A DNA stretch of 64,000 nt, taken from NCBI GenBank assembly GCA_033558025.1, contig JAUCEF010000001.1:3038001-3102000 (forward strand). Direction: 5' to 3'. The stretch's first letter is position 1, and each line of letters opens with the position of its first letter. Shown piece by piece: positions 45,738 through 57,459 of this stretch. Source of the stretch: Phytophthora sp. 'mugwort'. Lineage: Eukaryota; Oomycota; Peronosporomycetes; Peronosporales; Peronosporaceae. The position numbers and the translations under genes are program-made. Under the pieces are notes generated by a model. The model searched no databases. It was not told the origin of the DNA and saw only the letters and a list, made by a program, of their open reading frames with translations.

Positions 45738-46302
45738 ATGTTTGGTCGTGTATATAAGATCACCAATGACGATGAGAGCGTAGTCTATATTGGTAGCACA
45801 ACCAAGCCGTTGCGACAGAGATGGTGGAGTCATAAAGCAAATTATAATCGATGGATTGATGACAAGCTTGATCATTGCACAGCTGCGATTTTTCCTCACT
45901 TCCAGGAACACGGTATTTATAAATTTGGTATCATTTAATCAGCGAGCACGAAATTGAAAATCATAAGTAATTGCATGAGTTTGAACAACTTGTTATCGAT
46001 CAAACATCTTGTGTTAATTTATATGCGCATACCGTACCACCGAGCAAAACTTGAATACGAGCGCACATATTATCAGGAAAATATGGAACGACTACGTGAA
46101 CAAGGACGTCAATACCGTCAAGCTCATATTGACGAGAAGAAAGCACGAGATATGGAATATTATCGAGCTAATCCAGACACTATTTTCGCAAAAACAAGTG
46201 AAAAAATAGACTGCTTATGGATCACGAATTCAACGACGAGTAAAATCACAGCATGAGCGAACTATTAAGCATCGACGCTGCCTTGCCGATGAACAAGCTT
46301 AA
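45738..46302 (+). pseudogene. GIY-YIG endonuclease
   Basis: It starts MFGRVYKITNDDESVVYIGS (V-Y...Y-I-G core), followed by the catalytic Arg region LRQRWWSHK. After a frameshift near 45940 comes a basic helical part with the phrase YYQENMERLREQGRQYR, then a short Cys/His motif (CLCGSRIQRR...H...KH) in a third frame. Similar stand-alone GIY-YIG genes are common in large DNA viruses. Its stop overlaps the stop of the convergent ATPase gene. Confidence 0.72.
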
Positions 46303-46987
46303 AGATCAGCTGGATTGATTACTTCATTAAAGTTATATCGTAGTTGACTTTTCACGCTGTCTACAAGAAAGATTTGACTTTTGCCTCGTGATATTGCTTT
46401 ATTATAAGCAATCATTATTTTTTTTGTCGTCTATGCCATTTATATTGAAATCACGGACAATCATTAGCAAGTCCTTTTACTATTTGCTCGTAGAATAGCA
46501 ATAATTTCACTGTTCAACCGGATCATCTTATCGGTTGCAAAATAGCTGTGGCTTAAAAATATGGTACTCAACTTGAAGTGTCGTCCACGAGTATAATAGT
46601 GGGAAATATATTTTTCTAGAGTAGCTTGTCGTTGCTGTAGTCGTCTATGATAACAAGCTCAGGTTTATTAGAGCTCATGTGTGTATGACGTACTTGATCA
46701 ATGCTCAGCGGCGTATCTGGGTCAGCGAAAGTGATGAAGTCGTCAAGCTTGTCGCGGAGATACTCATACAGCTTCTGGTGAGGATTACGGGCAATGATCG
46801 TTAAATGAGCAAATACGTGAGGGGAATGTTTGAGAGTAAACATATAAAGATTGTTCTTTCCACTGAAAGAGGGGGCCAAGGACAATCATTCTAAATAGCT
46901 TTTTAATGTCAAGCGCAGGGATATCACCCATGCCAGCTGTCTGTACTTCTTACCCAATGAAGCAGCGAAGTCTGGAATACCGTTCAT
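46299..46987 (-). pseudogene. Genome-packaging ATPase (FtsK/HerA-A32 type)
   Basis: It starts at 46987 (MNGIPDFAASLGKKYR). The Walker A-like motif is GPSFSGKNN, with Asn in place of the usual Thr. Walker B is PELVIIDDYSNDK (about 46640). After a stop near 46618 the frame shifts and gives RGRHFKLSTIFLSHSYF and KMIRLNSEIIAILRANSKRD, both typical of the Polinton ATPase. Estimated length is 229 codons, normal for the family. It pumps DNA into the capsid. Confidence 0.78.
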
Positions 46988-47035
46988 GGTCGTGTCTTAA
47001 TCGCTGAGTCAATATAGCTCGAGATAAAAACAAAC

Positions 47036-49132
47036 ATGATTTCTGGTTTTTCATATCCTCAACCAATATTCATATCACTGATCTACAATCCTGCATTCTA
47101 TCTAAAGGATGCCAGTGGTTATCTAACCTACGAATGTGCGCAGACTTTATACCTTGCTAAAACAAATGATTATCGCTTGACGTATATACCAGACGTTACT
47201 CCTGGAACGGCAACAGAGGGTATAGCTCTCGTGCCAGGTAATAACAGCGATATAAGTGGTATTGGTATACTATCTTGTGCAAGCTTGTTTGTAAATGGAT
47301 CCAGCGTTTCCACACATCCTTCATACATACTGGCTATTACGCCCGGCTCAGCCTCACCTGGTAAAGCACTCGTACTGGATGGGTCTGGCTCCATATCGAC
47401 TATAGCTTCGCTTACTGATGCACCTATCAACCGGTACAATCCAGACGGCAGCTCAGCCGAACATAACGAGTGTCAGTGCTCTATCGAGCCTCACAGTTGG
47501 AGGTAACCTCGTCTTCACAGGAGCATCCCGAACACTAACCGGTTTAGCGTCGCTCAGTGCTACTCGCTGACTGATATGCTACTAACCGCGGCTCAGCCTA
47601 ATATCACCAGCGTCGGGACTCTATCTACGCTGACTGTATTTGGCGGCGTATCCGCTGCTCAACTGAGCGGTACGCCACTAACCACGGCTCAGCCTAATAT
47701 CAATTTAGCTGGTACTCTTACATCACTGAGCGTCAACGGTTCTTTGACAATATCTGGTACATCAAGAGTACTCTCTATTACTGGAACATCCTCGTATATT
47801 AATTCGTCATCGCACAGACTCAGTGGAGTAGTTATTGACCTAAGGGTACTCAACGGTGGATACGGTGTTCTCTCACCAAACAAAGCTTCGATATCAGATT
47901 CGTTCAACGTGATACGCGTTCCACTTGGTGTAGCTGGCTCAGGCTGCATCGCTTTTTACGGGAATACTCCAAACAAGGAAATAGTATATATCTTTCGTGA
48001 TTCCGACGACGAGGGACTGATCATTGGGACGAAGCTTCTACGATTCAGACGTGCAGTCCTTGTTGCATTTGGTGAGTGGGTACGATCAATCAGGGGTAGC
48101 TGGTACATCCAGTGCTGAATACAAAGACGTTATTCGTTTAGAGCACAAGCTCGTTAGCTTTGCTAGTAATTATCAAATCGGATGGTTTCACGGCTATCTA
48201 TAGACATGGGGTAGGAATGCCGGAACTCAATTTTACAAATAGCTCTCCAGCTCTCAATATCGTATCAGGAACAGCAGCAACAACAGCTTTCGCATCTTCA
48301 AACAATCTATTGCTTCTCAGTGATGGCAGAACATACCTAAATACTACAACTCCATCGGGTTCATACCAGCTGACCTAAATGGTTCAAGTACATATAATGG
48401 AGCCTACATCGCCGGTGGATCTACTATGTTGCATTTATTCAACAACATTCTTCATGCACTGGTAGGACAAGCATCCTACTTGATGGTACTAATTTTCAAG
48501 TTGGAATTATCCATTTGTGGAACCGGCCATAGCAGCGAAGCAGACAGCATGTACTGGTATAGTAGTGGATCAACAAAGATGATACTGACTTCTACTGGTA
48601 GATTGAGGATAGGGACAACGAGCCCTTCCAGTTATTTGCATGTAGCGTCAAGCAATTCATTCACGTTTGGTATGGGCGGTAATACTGTATATCGACTCAG
48701 AACTGACAACTGAGTTACAGAAAGCACACTCGGTCCGATCGTCTACAACGTATCTGCTGTCTTCTCGGGATACATATCGTGTCAGGCTATGGCAATGACC
48801 TCTGGTCGACGACTGAAGCGGAATATTGTGCCCCTCTCGATCGTATCAAACGACTCTACGACAACGTTGATGTCTGTCTTTATGATTGGGTCGAATCGGA
48901 GAATCGTCAAGGCCAAGAGGTCGGTCTCATCGCTCAAGATCTCGTTTTGGCTCATCTGACCGATTTGGTGTCGGCTTTCTATCGAGACGATATTGAGGAA
49001 GGAGAAGACCCATCGCTCGAACCAGCGAAGCAACAGTTGGACGTTGATTATAGTCGTATAGCTGCATACAATATGAAGATGATTCAACATCTCCTCGGTG
49101 AGATTGAAAAAATAAAAAAATCGTCTAGTTAA
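47036..49132 (+). pseudogene. Fibre-like protein with S74 intramolecular chaperone
   Basis: A Gly/Ser/Thr-rich, beta-repetitive protein in several frames (47036-47506, 47576-48118, 48160-48378, 48426-48713, 48779-49132). Two copies of a phrase of type TAQPNI-x-x-x-GTLTSLxVxG occur near 47590 and 47690, common in viral fibres. The end is an endosialidase-type S74 peptidase/chaperone: SGRRLKRNIVPL (the SxRLK..I motif with the Ser-Lys dyad, near 48800) and DNVDVCLYDW...GLIAQD. S74 domains trimerise tail fibres and then cut themselves off. Frameshifts break the gene at least four times. Confidence 0.72.
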
Positions 49133-49141
49133 TATATAATC

Positions 49142-49327
49142 ATGGGCTGTAGACCGAGTAAGGAGCTTAAACCGAATGTAGCTACGGATGATCCAAAGCA
49201 AATTTTGGGGTCGACCATGCTACACGCTGACAAAATCACTGTTCTTGGAGATAGCGTTTTTCTCCCCCCACAGAGTCCTGATGGGGAGTCTGCAATACTT
49301 GAGATCAATATTAGTGATAAAAAATGA
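49142..49327 (+). CDS. Small protein with N-myristoylation-type start
   Basis: 61 codons, intact, starting MGCRPSKE. A Gly at position 2 with Cys at 3 and Ser at 6 fits an N-myristoylation/palmitoylation signal. The rest is polar, and no family is recognised. It follows the fibre gene by 9 bp on the same strand. Confidence 0.45.
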   Translation: MGCRPSKELKPNVATDDPKQILGSTMLHADKITVLGDSVFLPPQSPDGESAILEINISDKK

Positions 49328-49433
49328 CGTTTATCGAGGATATCTAAATAGACTCATGCGGAATGGTCTTGTTTAGATAGCGACACGCGGGGCGTGAGGT
49401 CGCTGACCCGCGAAGCTTACAGCTTAAACGTCT

Positions 49434-49679
49434 TCACAGTTTTTGCTTTTTTCTTTGGTTGTAAGCCCACATGCATCCTCCCTCAGTCTGAGTCGATACG
49501 TCCACCTTCTTGTTAGTTTTATCTAAATTTGTTGCCCAAACAGCTGCCTCTGTCTTCTGAGGTCGATCATGGATGATTAAATTCTTCATGATAGCTTTTA
49601 GCTCAGCAACGTTGAGATCAGAGTTATCGCCATAGCTACCAGCTGAGCTCGAAATGATGCGGGGATTAAAGAAGGACAT
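49434..49679 (-). CDS. Small unknown Polinton protein
   Basis: 81 codons, intact: MSFFNPRIISSSAGSYGDNS, then a helix (DLNVAELKAIMKNLIIHD). No family is recognised. It heads the minus-strand gene series. Confidence 0.45.
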   Translation of the reverse strand: MSFFNPRIISSSAGSYGDNSDLNVAELKAIMKNLIIHDRPQKTEAAVWATNLDKTNKKVDVSTQTEGGCMWAYNQRKKQKL

Positions 49680-49713
49680 GCTTGATTTATAGGCGCGTTA
49701 TAACTTCCTTAAA

Positions 49714-50100
49714 CTATTTATCACCAATCAATCGATTGCTGTACATATCCACAGTGAGCGATTTCAGCTGTTTGATGATGCTTGGATTATCGTTTTCTAA
49801 GTCAAGCTCGCCCTTTAGCTTATCATACTCAGCTCGAAGGGTCTCAAGTGGGTCCATGAGCTTGTCGTAAAAATTATACTGGAGATGTGTGGTGGCAAGA
49901 ATCTCCTTAAACATTTCTTGTCGACGATACTGAGCTTATCGTAAGCAGCTTGGCCAATGTGCTGCTTATACACAAGGGTCCTGATCATAGCTTGGAGACT
50001 ATCGCTGATATTGCATTTAGGTCCGCACTTCCTTCGATTTGGTTGTACAATCACGAGTGTCTTTGCATCCAGATCAGGTAATCGTATATACTTGCTACCA
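49714..50100 (-). pseudogene. Conserved Polinton C-terminal domain protein
   Basis: Two overlapping frames (50054-49815 and 49914-49714) form one product after a single shift: KQHIGQAAYDKLSIVDK, then DPLETLRAEYDKLKGELDLE, NDNPSIIKQLKSL. A 'xYDKLxGEL...NxNPxxxKxLKxL' ending is widespread in Polinton and related virus proteins of unknown function. It may be continuous with the frames upstream. Confidence 0.5.
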
Positions 50101-50800
50101 AGCTGACGTATATATGTACGCGCTTGGAGTTGCTAAGCCCTGGATCTCATTGAGATTGTAAGTACGACCCCGTCGGACTACTCCATCCAGTGGAGTTACA
50201 CCCGCGCCTCTTAGACCACGTCCCTCTAATTTAGGGAGAGCGCCAGAATATCGCTTAGCTTTAAAATTATATACTGACTTCGTAGCTCTCATCGTTGATT
50301 GAGCGGCCTTCAGAGCTGATCTTAATGATTTTGAGTTTGAACCTCTCACAGCGTCCTTAGCGGCTTCATTCGCTTCTGAGCCTCGCCATATGGTTGGAAA
50401 GCTGCCTCGGCCTCGTCGTGAAGCTTCTGTAATTCATCTGGTCCCTCAACATATTCATCAGTACTTTGAAGTTTGATGTCTTGAACGCTACCTAAGATAG
50501 CTTTATTTTGAATCTTAGGATTTCATCAAGGTTTGCTCGCCTTTGTTTATCAAGTTCCTTCTCCTTCACCAGTTTGGCTGCTTCTTCATCGTTGATGGAA
50601 ATTGGTATTCAACGCCGGAAAGGTACGATCTAGTTCTTCAAAGTATTTTAATAACGATGCGAAAGTTCCGTCCACTGGATGGTCTTCATGAGATCAGACC
50701 AAGCATTACCAGTTACTTGCTTATTTTTTCTATTTCTGATACTTAATGGACGAGTGGGTGCTGGTTCACCGAAATAATAATCTGAATGAGGTTTTCACCC
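50101..50800 (-). pseudogene. Unknown Polinton structural-type protein fragments
   Basis: The frame 50349-50095 is basic and Gly/Arg-rich (GRGLRGAGVTPLDGVVRRGR). Above it are broken charged helical pieces (SINDEEAAKLVKEKEL; DELQKLHDEAEAAFQ). They could be the N-terminal part of the gene ending at 49714. No function can be assigned. Confidence 0.35.
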
Positions 50801-50810
50801 GTTTTTAGTA

Positions 50811-51519
50811 TCAACAATTGGCTTCAGGCGAAATGGGATAAAAACATGTTCGCTCACCAACTGACTGTAATAATTTGTTAGGATTCCTTTTGGCGTCGTT
50901 GTCGGCGTTGGTCAGCTTTGGTTTCATATCTTCATCGGCGCCACTCATTACTCCATGTCGGGCTTCCCCCTCACCTGATGTGAAATCCTTCGAAACCTTC
51001 TTCTCATCCTGTTTACCAATTAATATCAGGTCAAGTCCTCTGACGTTGGCCATATTTACAAACGATTGGAATGTGATTGCCCAATTGACTCTCTTAGTGA
51101 TAGCAGGCTTCGTACCATTACTATCTTTACCAAACACATTAATGGAATTACCATCAATCCATATATATATCCATCTAATCAGCAGAAGGTATTTTATTCG
51201 CCCCAACGAGAATTGGAATAATTTTCTTTCTCAACCCCTTAGCTTCAAGCACCTCCTTATTTCTGCTAATGGTCCAGAATAGTTTAATCTTGCTGTCAGT
51301 CTGGTCAGACGTCGTGGATGTCGACTTATCGAATAGAAAGGTATCATCAAGTCTTTGCTTCGTGCAATCTGCGTCATCCCCTCCCGAAATATTGAATCGT
51401 TTTCGCTTCGACCCAATAAGTTGCCATATATGATAGGGGGTCGGCTTATCTTGTTTCTCCATTTCACGGCGTACTTCCTTTTCAGTTAGGTATGCGAGGA
51501 AGCGAACATCTTCAGTCAA
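50811..51519 (-). pseudogene. Unknown Polinton protein, two frames
   Basis: The frame 51519-51175 (MTEDVRFLAYLTEKEVRREM, KLFWTISRNKEV) is followed with a shift by 51206-50811 (VFGKDSNGTKPAITKRVNWA, FVNMANVRGLDLILIGK). A mixed alpha/beta, non-repetitive protein that I do not recognise. Confidence 0.4.
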
Positions 51520-51748
51520 AACTTCTCTGATATGATCGTACGTCTCAGACCAATCGATATTTGTGCTAAAGATACTCTATTTAGCTTAATGCTGTGTGGC
51601 TTCGCATCTTTTCCAATGTAAAATTTCGATAGCTGACGACCGTTGGAAGCAAGAGGGTGAATACGTACGTCTGCAAGAATTGGATAAACCTCAATATTTG
51701 AGCAACTGCTGTCTTAGATTGCTCTTGATCATCATCTCCTTAATTGAA

Positions 51749-51946
51749 TTAATCCTTTTCCGCCAAGTCTTCCGCTACTTCAATATGTGTTCCGATATCT
51801 ATAGTCTTAGGACGAATCTGAACTTTCTTATTAGTCGTTTGCACTCTGTTTGTATTAGTTTCACCATCAATTGAAACAGGGTGAGGTTCAGTGTTTATTT
51901 CAACGGTTGATACCTCAGGGTTTGTCTGGGAGGATTCATCACTCAC
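51749..51946 (-). CDS. Small unknown acidic/Thr-rich protein
   Basis: 65 codons starting MSDESSQTNPEVSTVEINTE. Low complexity, probably disordered. No family recognised. Confidence 0.3.
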   Translation of the reverse strand: MSDESSQTNPEVSTVEINTEPHPVSIDGETNTNRVQTTNKKVQIRPKTIDIGTHIEVAEDLAEKD

Positions 51947-52021
51947 CGTTTTTTTTAAGGACTTAGACGACTCGGTTGTCGAGTCTGTCTGAGTTAATTC
52001 AGTTGATTTCTTCGCTAAGTA

Positions 52022-52258
52022 TTATGCCATTCGAGGTATCAGTAGCCCATGACGCACCTTCATACATCTCCCGCTTGACTTGGCTTGCCGAACACGACGC
52101 TGAGCTTTCTCAAGAAGCTCCTGTCGCTTCTGCTCTCTCTGAGCGAGGGATGTGAAATTGGTAAACATTGTGAGTCTATATATCATTCTAGTCATAAAAA
52201 ATGAGTGGATAAATACTCTTACCAGTAGCTCGGCATAACTGAATCGTGGCGAAACCAT
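52022..52258 (-). CDS. Small unknown protein
   Basis: 78 codons. The second half is basic (REQKRQELLEKAQRRVRQAK). It may start at an internal Met. No family recognised. Confidence 0.3.
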   Translation of the reverse strand: MVSPRFSYAELLVRVFIHSFFMTRMIYRLTMFTNFTSLAQREQKRQELLEKAQRRVRQAKSSGRCMKVRHGLLIPRMA

Positions 52259-52289
52259 GCGTACGAATGGTATATATGATTTCGCTTAT

Positions 52290-52508
52290 TTAATAAATTG
52301 AAATAGCGATCCTTGATGCAGCGAAATGGGACGCCAAAGATGGTTTCCAATTCTCACTGGTATTTACGATTGACAACTGTTTACGAAAGTTTGCTGTTGC
52401 ATCAAAATTCAACAACTCGCTTTTACTGCGGCTGACTTCCTGAATGATCCATAGCTTTCGACGAAGCTTAGCAAGCACACGTTCATTTTCTAAGCAGTTC
52501 TTACACAT
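52290..52508 (-). CDS. Small unknown Cys-x2-Cys protein
   Basis: 72 codons starting MCKNCLENERVLAKLRRKLW. The pair C-x-x-C is at the very N-terminus, then a helix. No family recognised. Confidence 0.35.
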   Translation of the reverse strand: MCKNCLENERVLAKLRRKLWIIQEVSRSKSELLNFDATANFRKQLSIVNTSENWKPSLASHFAASRIAISIY

Positions 52509-52633
52509 TCTTATGGGTTTGGTGACTAAATATCAAGTCAGATATTTCCCCAAAAATCTCAATAAAAAAAATAGTGGACGTAATATATACTTGGGTCAAA
52601 GCTACAGATGATGGCTCTATCAGATTTATTATC

Positions 52634-53690
52634 TTAATCTAATAATGTCTCATTTTTTGTGGTGGGTGAAACCCCCACCAGAGCCGCTACGCGAGCTCTT
52701 TGAACCCCAGCACTCCGTCTCAAGGGTAGATTTCTTCTTTTGTTAATTAAACGGAGATTTGAGAACGGTTCCCACGTTGAATCGTCATATCCAACCCACT
52801 TCACGAGGTATTTGTACCTACCAGTCCGCATCCTTTTGTGATCTAAACTTTTCAGCTTCAAATACTTGGTTCTTGGCGGATGGAGTGTTGGTGGGGTTAG
52901 GTTTAAAGAGATTAATATAATTCGAAGATTTATGAAGAGTGTGTCCATTTCCTGAATGAATATGTACTCTATATTCATCAAGTCCCACGATTTTGTAGAT
53001 AGTCTTACTCCATCGGGTATTTCCCTTATCAAATGTACCTTAATCAAGTCGATAGAGCACTGTCGCCCCGACATATTACCTCATTTCCACGCGCTCCATT
53101 AATTCACGATTATAATTGACGTCATCTACCATGGCTTGTCCTTTCGCCTGATATGGTGCTGATTTGATAGATGAATGCCATGTACCGTTATAGTTGTTGA
53201 TGACCGATTTCACCAGCTTTCAGTGATAGGCTGTCGCATTCGAATGAGTCTCATTTTAAACGTGCGATTGAAGCGTTCGATTTTACCCATCGCACCATGA
53301 TCTCCAGGTTCATTGTTGAAATGGGTGATGTTTTGTGATTTCAGGTAAGTACTAGCCTTACGATTGAGGAATTCTTTACCGTTATCGATTCTTCAACAGC
53401 TTGGGGAAACTAATCGCGATTTAATATTGATCGCGGTTTGCACTGATTTACCCTCCCAAAAGGCAAGATCTATTTGCCATGAATTCGGTTGTTTGAAGCG
53501 ATTCTGAAATCATCGTAGCTATCCCCTTCTGCTCAACATGTTGTTGGATGTCAAGCTTTGGATTATACCAATCCCTCACTTGCTTGAGCGTGATCGATGA
53601 TTCGATCTCCTTAGCCTTTCTTTGAAGAGCGTTGGCTGAGATGCAACCTGTTTCAGGATCATAGTACAGTTGTTCCAGTAGAGCATCCAT
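52634..53690 (-). pseudogene. Retroviral-type (rve) DDE integrase with chromodomain
   Basis: The N-terminal frame (53690-53448) has LYYDPETGCISANALQRKAK and SITLKQVRDWY, the usual opening of Polinton integrases. The catalytic triad is visible across frames: Asp in WQIDLAFW (about 53470), Asp in DNGKEFLN (about 53385), Glu in GKIERFNRT (about 53290). Next comes an SH3-like region (about 53060-52900) and a chromodomain, KYLVKWVGYDDSTWEPFSNL (about 52810-52755). The chromodomain probably directed insertion to marked chromatin, as in chromoviruses. There are several frameshifts and stops. Confidence 0.85.
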
Positions 53691-53709
53691 CTCTATTAAA
53701 AATAAGATA

Positions 53710-56700
53710 TTACTTTAACCGATATCTCAAAAGGCGAATAGTGACCCCATCTTCCAATACGCGGCGCTTGTCGTAATAACAGTTGAGAGCCGTTTTAGTT
53801 TGACTGTATGTGATCATCGAGTTAGTCTCCTAACACATACGAAATCCCAGTGTTATTACCCTTGAATGTGATGCGTTCTTTTACAAGTGATTCAATGTTC
53901 TCAGGGCTTAACACATTCTTGTTGCGAGATTTTTGTACTCCCTTCGCTGACAGTTTAATCATTGCTTTCTTTGTCTCTTTGTCGATCTTATCACCAAGGT
54001 AGCATATATAATTCTTTGAGCTGAAACTGACCATTGCATTACATCAGAGCTCTTCCTTGAATAGTCCAGGAGTAAATGTATCATAACTCGATACTTCTGT
54101 GTTGTAATTACTTGGGAACCAATCATACTTATGCTTCTGAAAGTGTTCAAGAAGCTCAGGTTTAATTAGATTGGGAAGGATTTCTGCACTGAAAGCAATG
54201 TATCCTGAGTCTGTGTCCATTTCCTGATACTGAAAATCTCTGCGAAGTAGAAATCAATGCAATCATAGTACAATTGGAGCATTCGGAGCCTAGCTAGCTG
54301 ATAGATGGCAATCGATAGGTGAATCGGATTCCTGAGTTTGATACGCCGCTTTGCCTTAACCATCTCGACCATACCGTCATTAAGCTCCGTCTTGGAGCTG
54401 AACGTGAAGTGCTCAGTAGCACTGCAGATAGTCTTCTCGTTCGAGAGGAACTCAACTTATGTATGCTTAGCCAGAACGTCCAAATGCAGAGTTTCCAACG
54501 AGCTTCATCATTGTACCAATCATGTTTTTGCTCTGATCAGAATTACCCTCACGTCAAGCTTGCGATACCTCTTTCATAAATGGCTGGAATGCTTGTGAGC
54601 ACTCGCCTTAATGACGCTGTAAGTTTTGGCGATTATCATACCATGAAAGAGGTGTCATTTGACTAGAGGTGTGTAAATGAATATTTTCTTACCGAAATAA
54701 CTACCAATTAGCTTACGACTCTTCTTAGCCATATTCTTTCCTCAAAACTGGTTGTATTCAAACATGTGCGTACCAATGATTTCTTCAGTTGGCTCGATCT
54801 CAATGTTCTTGAAAATTGGCGACATCTCACTGAAATAATTTTTCAAGTGCTCTGGGGGGGGGTCAATATGTCATTTGATATCATCGATGATGTTATCGTG
54901 AGCCTCGATTGTAGTCAATCGTCCGCAAGGCATCCAATTACCTAAGCACCATAGGTATAGAGCGTTCGCATCATATCCAATGATCTTCTTACAGATTTTA
55001 CCTCCACCAATTATTGTCTCATTACGTTTAGCATATCGGTGGAAGATGATGGATGGGCCTCCAGCGATATTGTCTTTAAACTTACGATAAATATCAGATT
55101 CTTCTTCATCAATCGAATAGACCAAGCGGTCGGCATTGAACTCGATCAACCTTTTAGTATCGAAATGCCTTGATGCTCATATCTTTTCTAGCGACATTAC
55201 AATTAATGCAACTGATGATGATATTACCATCCTCATGTCCTTTCTTGTTGTTGATACGATCTGCTGATACATTATCTTCATTGAGCTTGACATAGCAATA
55301 GTTGCAAATATACTTTTGCCTTTTGAGTAGGGTATCAAGATGCTGCATTGTCATTGAGAACTCGCGTTTAGCTTCTTCATCTTGCTTGATGTATCATAAG
55401 AATCGCTTCTCTGGAAAATCAAATGCTACTCCTGGCTTCTTGCTCGGGAAAATGAGCTGTTGAGTCTTGTACATTACTTTTTCGCTAAGTCCGGGTAGTG
55501 AAACTCCATCGCAGAACATATCAAACTCGAAACGCTTGAAACATCGCTCTGCTTTTGGATAGCTTTGATAAATGGTCCTACCTCGAGGTTGTTGTACCAA
55601 ATGAGTAGATCTTTGATTGTCTTCATTTGATAGTGTTCCCAAACAAACTGAACTCGCGTATACTCATCAGCGCTGATGTTTGTACAACGGAGTTTGCTGT
55701 AAACAGCTGACTTAGGTGGTAGCCTTGTCTCATTTAGAACATCGAAACTCGTGATGTATTCGTATGGGAACACTTTCTTGGATAGCTCACAAGTACAACA
55801 AATCTTGCCTTCACAGTTACAATCAGCCAGATAGGTTTCGAGATACTTAGCATAGCTCGTCCCGGCCGGGACATAGTTGATGATATCAAGCATCTTGAAG
55901 TTATTGCTGACAATAGCCATGTAGCCTCCGTTTTTGATGATATGTTGGATATTCTTAATTCCGATCGTACCAAACAGTTCATTCTTGATCCGATTTATGT
56001 CATAATTACCAGTTTGAACCCGATGACTGGCGTCTGGTCGAGAATTTGATCCAAAGCCTCGAGAGCTTTACTAATTTTCTCTTTGATTTTCAGGTACCTA
56101 TCGAGTTGTGAGTTATCCTTTCTCTTTTTGTTGATGTTCTCAGACGTTATACCATCCATGATACTTGGATAAGCCTCTTCGATGGTTGATAGCTGTTTGT
56201 TATTTGAGTAGTAAATTGACTTGAACTTATTCTTGTGGTAGTCAGTGATTTCATCGGATACCTTATTGATATACGATATCATGTTCTCAGCCAATGTTTT
56301 AGGGTCATCATTCACAAAGCAGCACTTCTCAGTAGATAAGCTATCCGAAATACTCCCCGATACTGGGATATGCTTGCTTGTGAATTTAGTATTAGCTCCG
56401 TGCTGTTGCCCAACGGTTCTAACAACGCCTCAAAATCGAAAACGATAAAGTGATCGAGATAGTGATCCACATTCTTGATAGAGTACTTCGACAGTAGCTT
56501 CTTGATTATATTCTCAGGCGGTTTGTAAATCTTCGGTCCCTTCACAAATGACTCGAGATTGATCCGATCACACTTATTCTTACTGTGAGCACGCATTCAC
56601 ACATCATTCTCGAATACTATGGAACACTTACGACAATTGTACTTGGATTGAACTCGATCGATGTTTGTGATAAAGAATGCGTGATGTCATGAGAAAGGAT

Positions 56701-57427
56701 ATTGAGCGTATCCTCATATTTTCCTTCCGTTGGTCGCTTACATTCGACAACGTTAGTCTCGACGTCGAAGCTATAAACATTGATATTCATCTCGAAGCAC
56801 TCCTCCAGGTGATCGAATTTGAGTAGATCGATTAGATTAAAGCTCTTGTATAGACTTAGCGAGAATGTAAGTCCTTTGTAGCTACAATCACGCTTGAAAG
56901 CTTCATTAACTTGAGCCTTTCGCTAATTCTTTTCTTCTTGAAGGTGGTTAGCAATGCAATAGAGTACACACTTGTTGTTGGTTCGTGAGAAATTAATGAT
57001 ATATCTGGTCTTCTTAATGAATTCTGGAACAAAAGTATCACTATCACCAAGGGAGTGATCGCGGTAGTCAATGCAGATCTTGAATCCATTAATGGATTTA
57101 ACCCTTATACCCGACTTCGGATAGTTGAGTGTATCAGATAGTTCTTTCATTCGAATATCAGAAATTACTTTTCTTGCATCGGCTCTGCTATTTACTACGA
57201 ATGGTCTATCATAGACATTGGTATTAGCAATGTTCGGATAGAAGTAGAATCCTTCATCATTCACTGGATCGTACATAGTATATCCTAAGTGCGATATTGA
57301 TCTTATAAGCCTTCTTCTGAGTGAGGAGTACGTTCTCAAGTTTATCATAAAACTCACTGGTAGGAATTTTATCATATAGATGAGCCTCACCAAACATTCC
57401 AAAATGGCTTGCATGTTGTGTCATCAT
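53710..57427 (-). pseudogene. Protein-primed-type family B DNA polymerase with HNH-like insert
   Basis: About 1,240 codons in many frames, read from 57427. The exonuclease core is seen as VFDFEALLEP (ExoI, about 56445) and FKMLDIINYVPAGTSYAKYL with FPYEYITS (ExoII region, about 55890-55760). Motif A is YDANALYLWCLGNWMPCG (about 54970). A conserved RNPIHLSIAIYQLARLRML helix precedes motif C, MDTDSGYIAF (about 54215). The C-terminus has TYSQTKTALNCYYDKR and DGVTI. Between exonuclease and palm is CNYCYVKL...DRINNKKGHEDGN...CINCNVARK, an HNH/zinc-like module (about 55300-55170). This is the DNA_pol_B_2 type used by Polintons and adenoviruses. Stops and shifts occur every few hundred bases. Confidence 0.85.
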
Positions 57428-57459
57428 GGTAGTCAGGCGATATCTGTTGCTTCAGCTTT

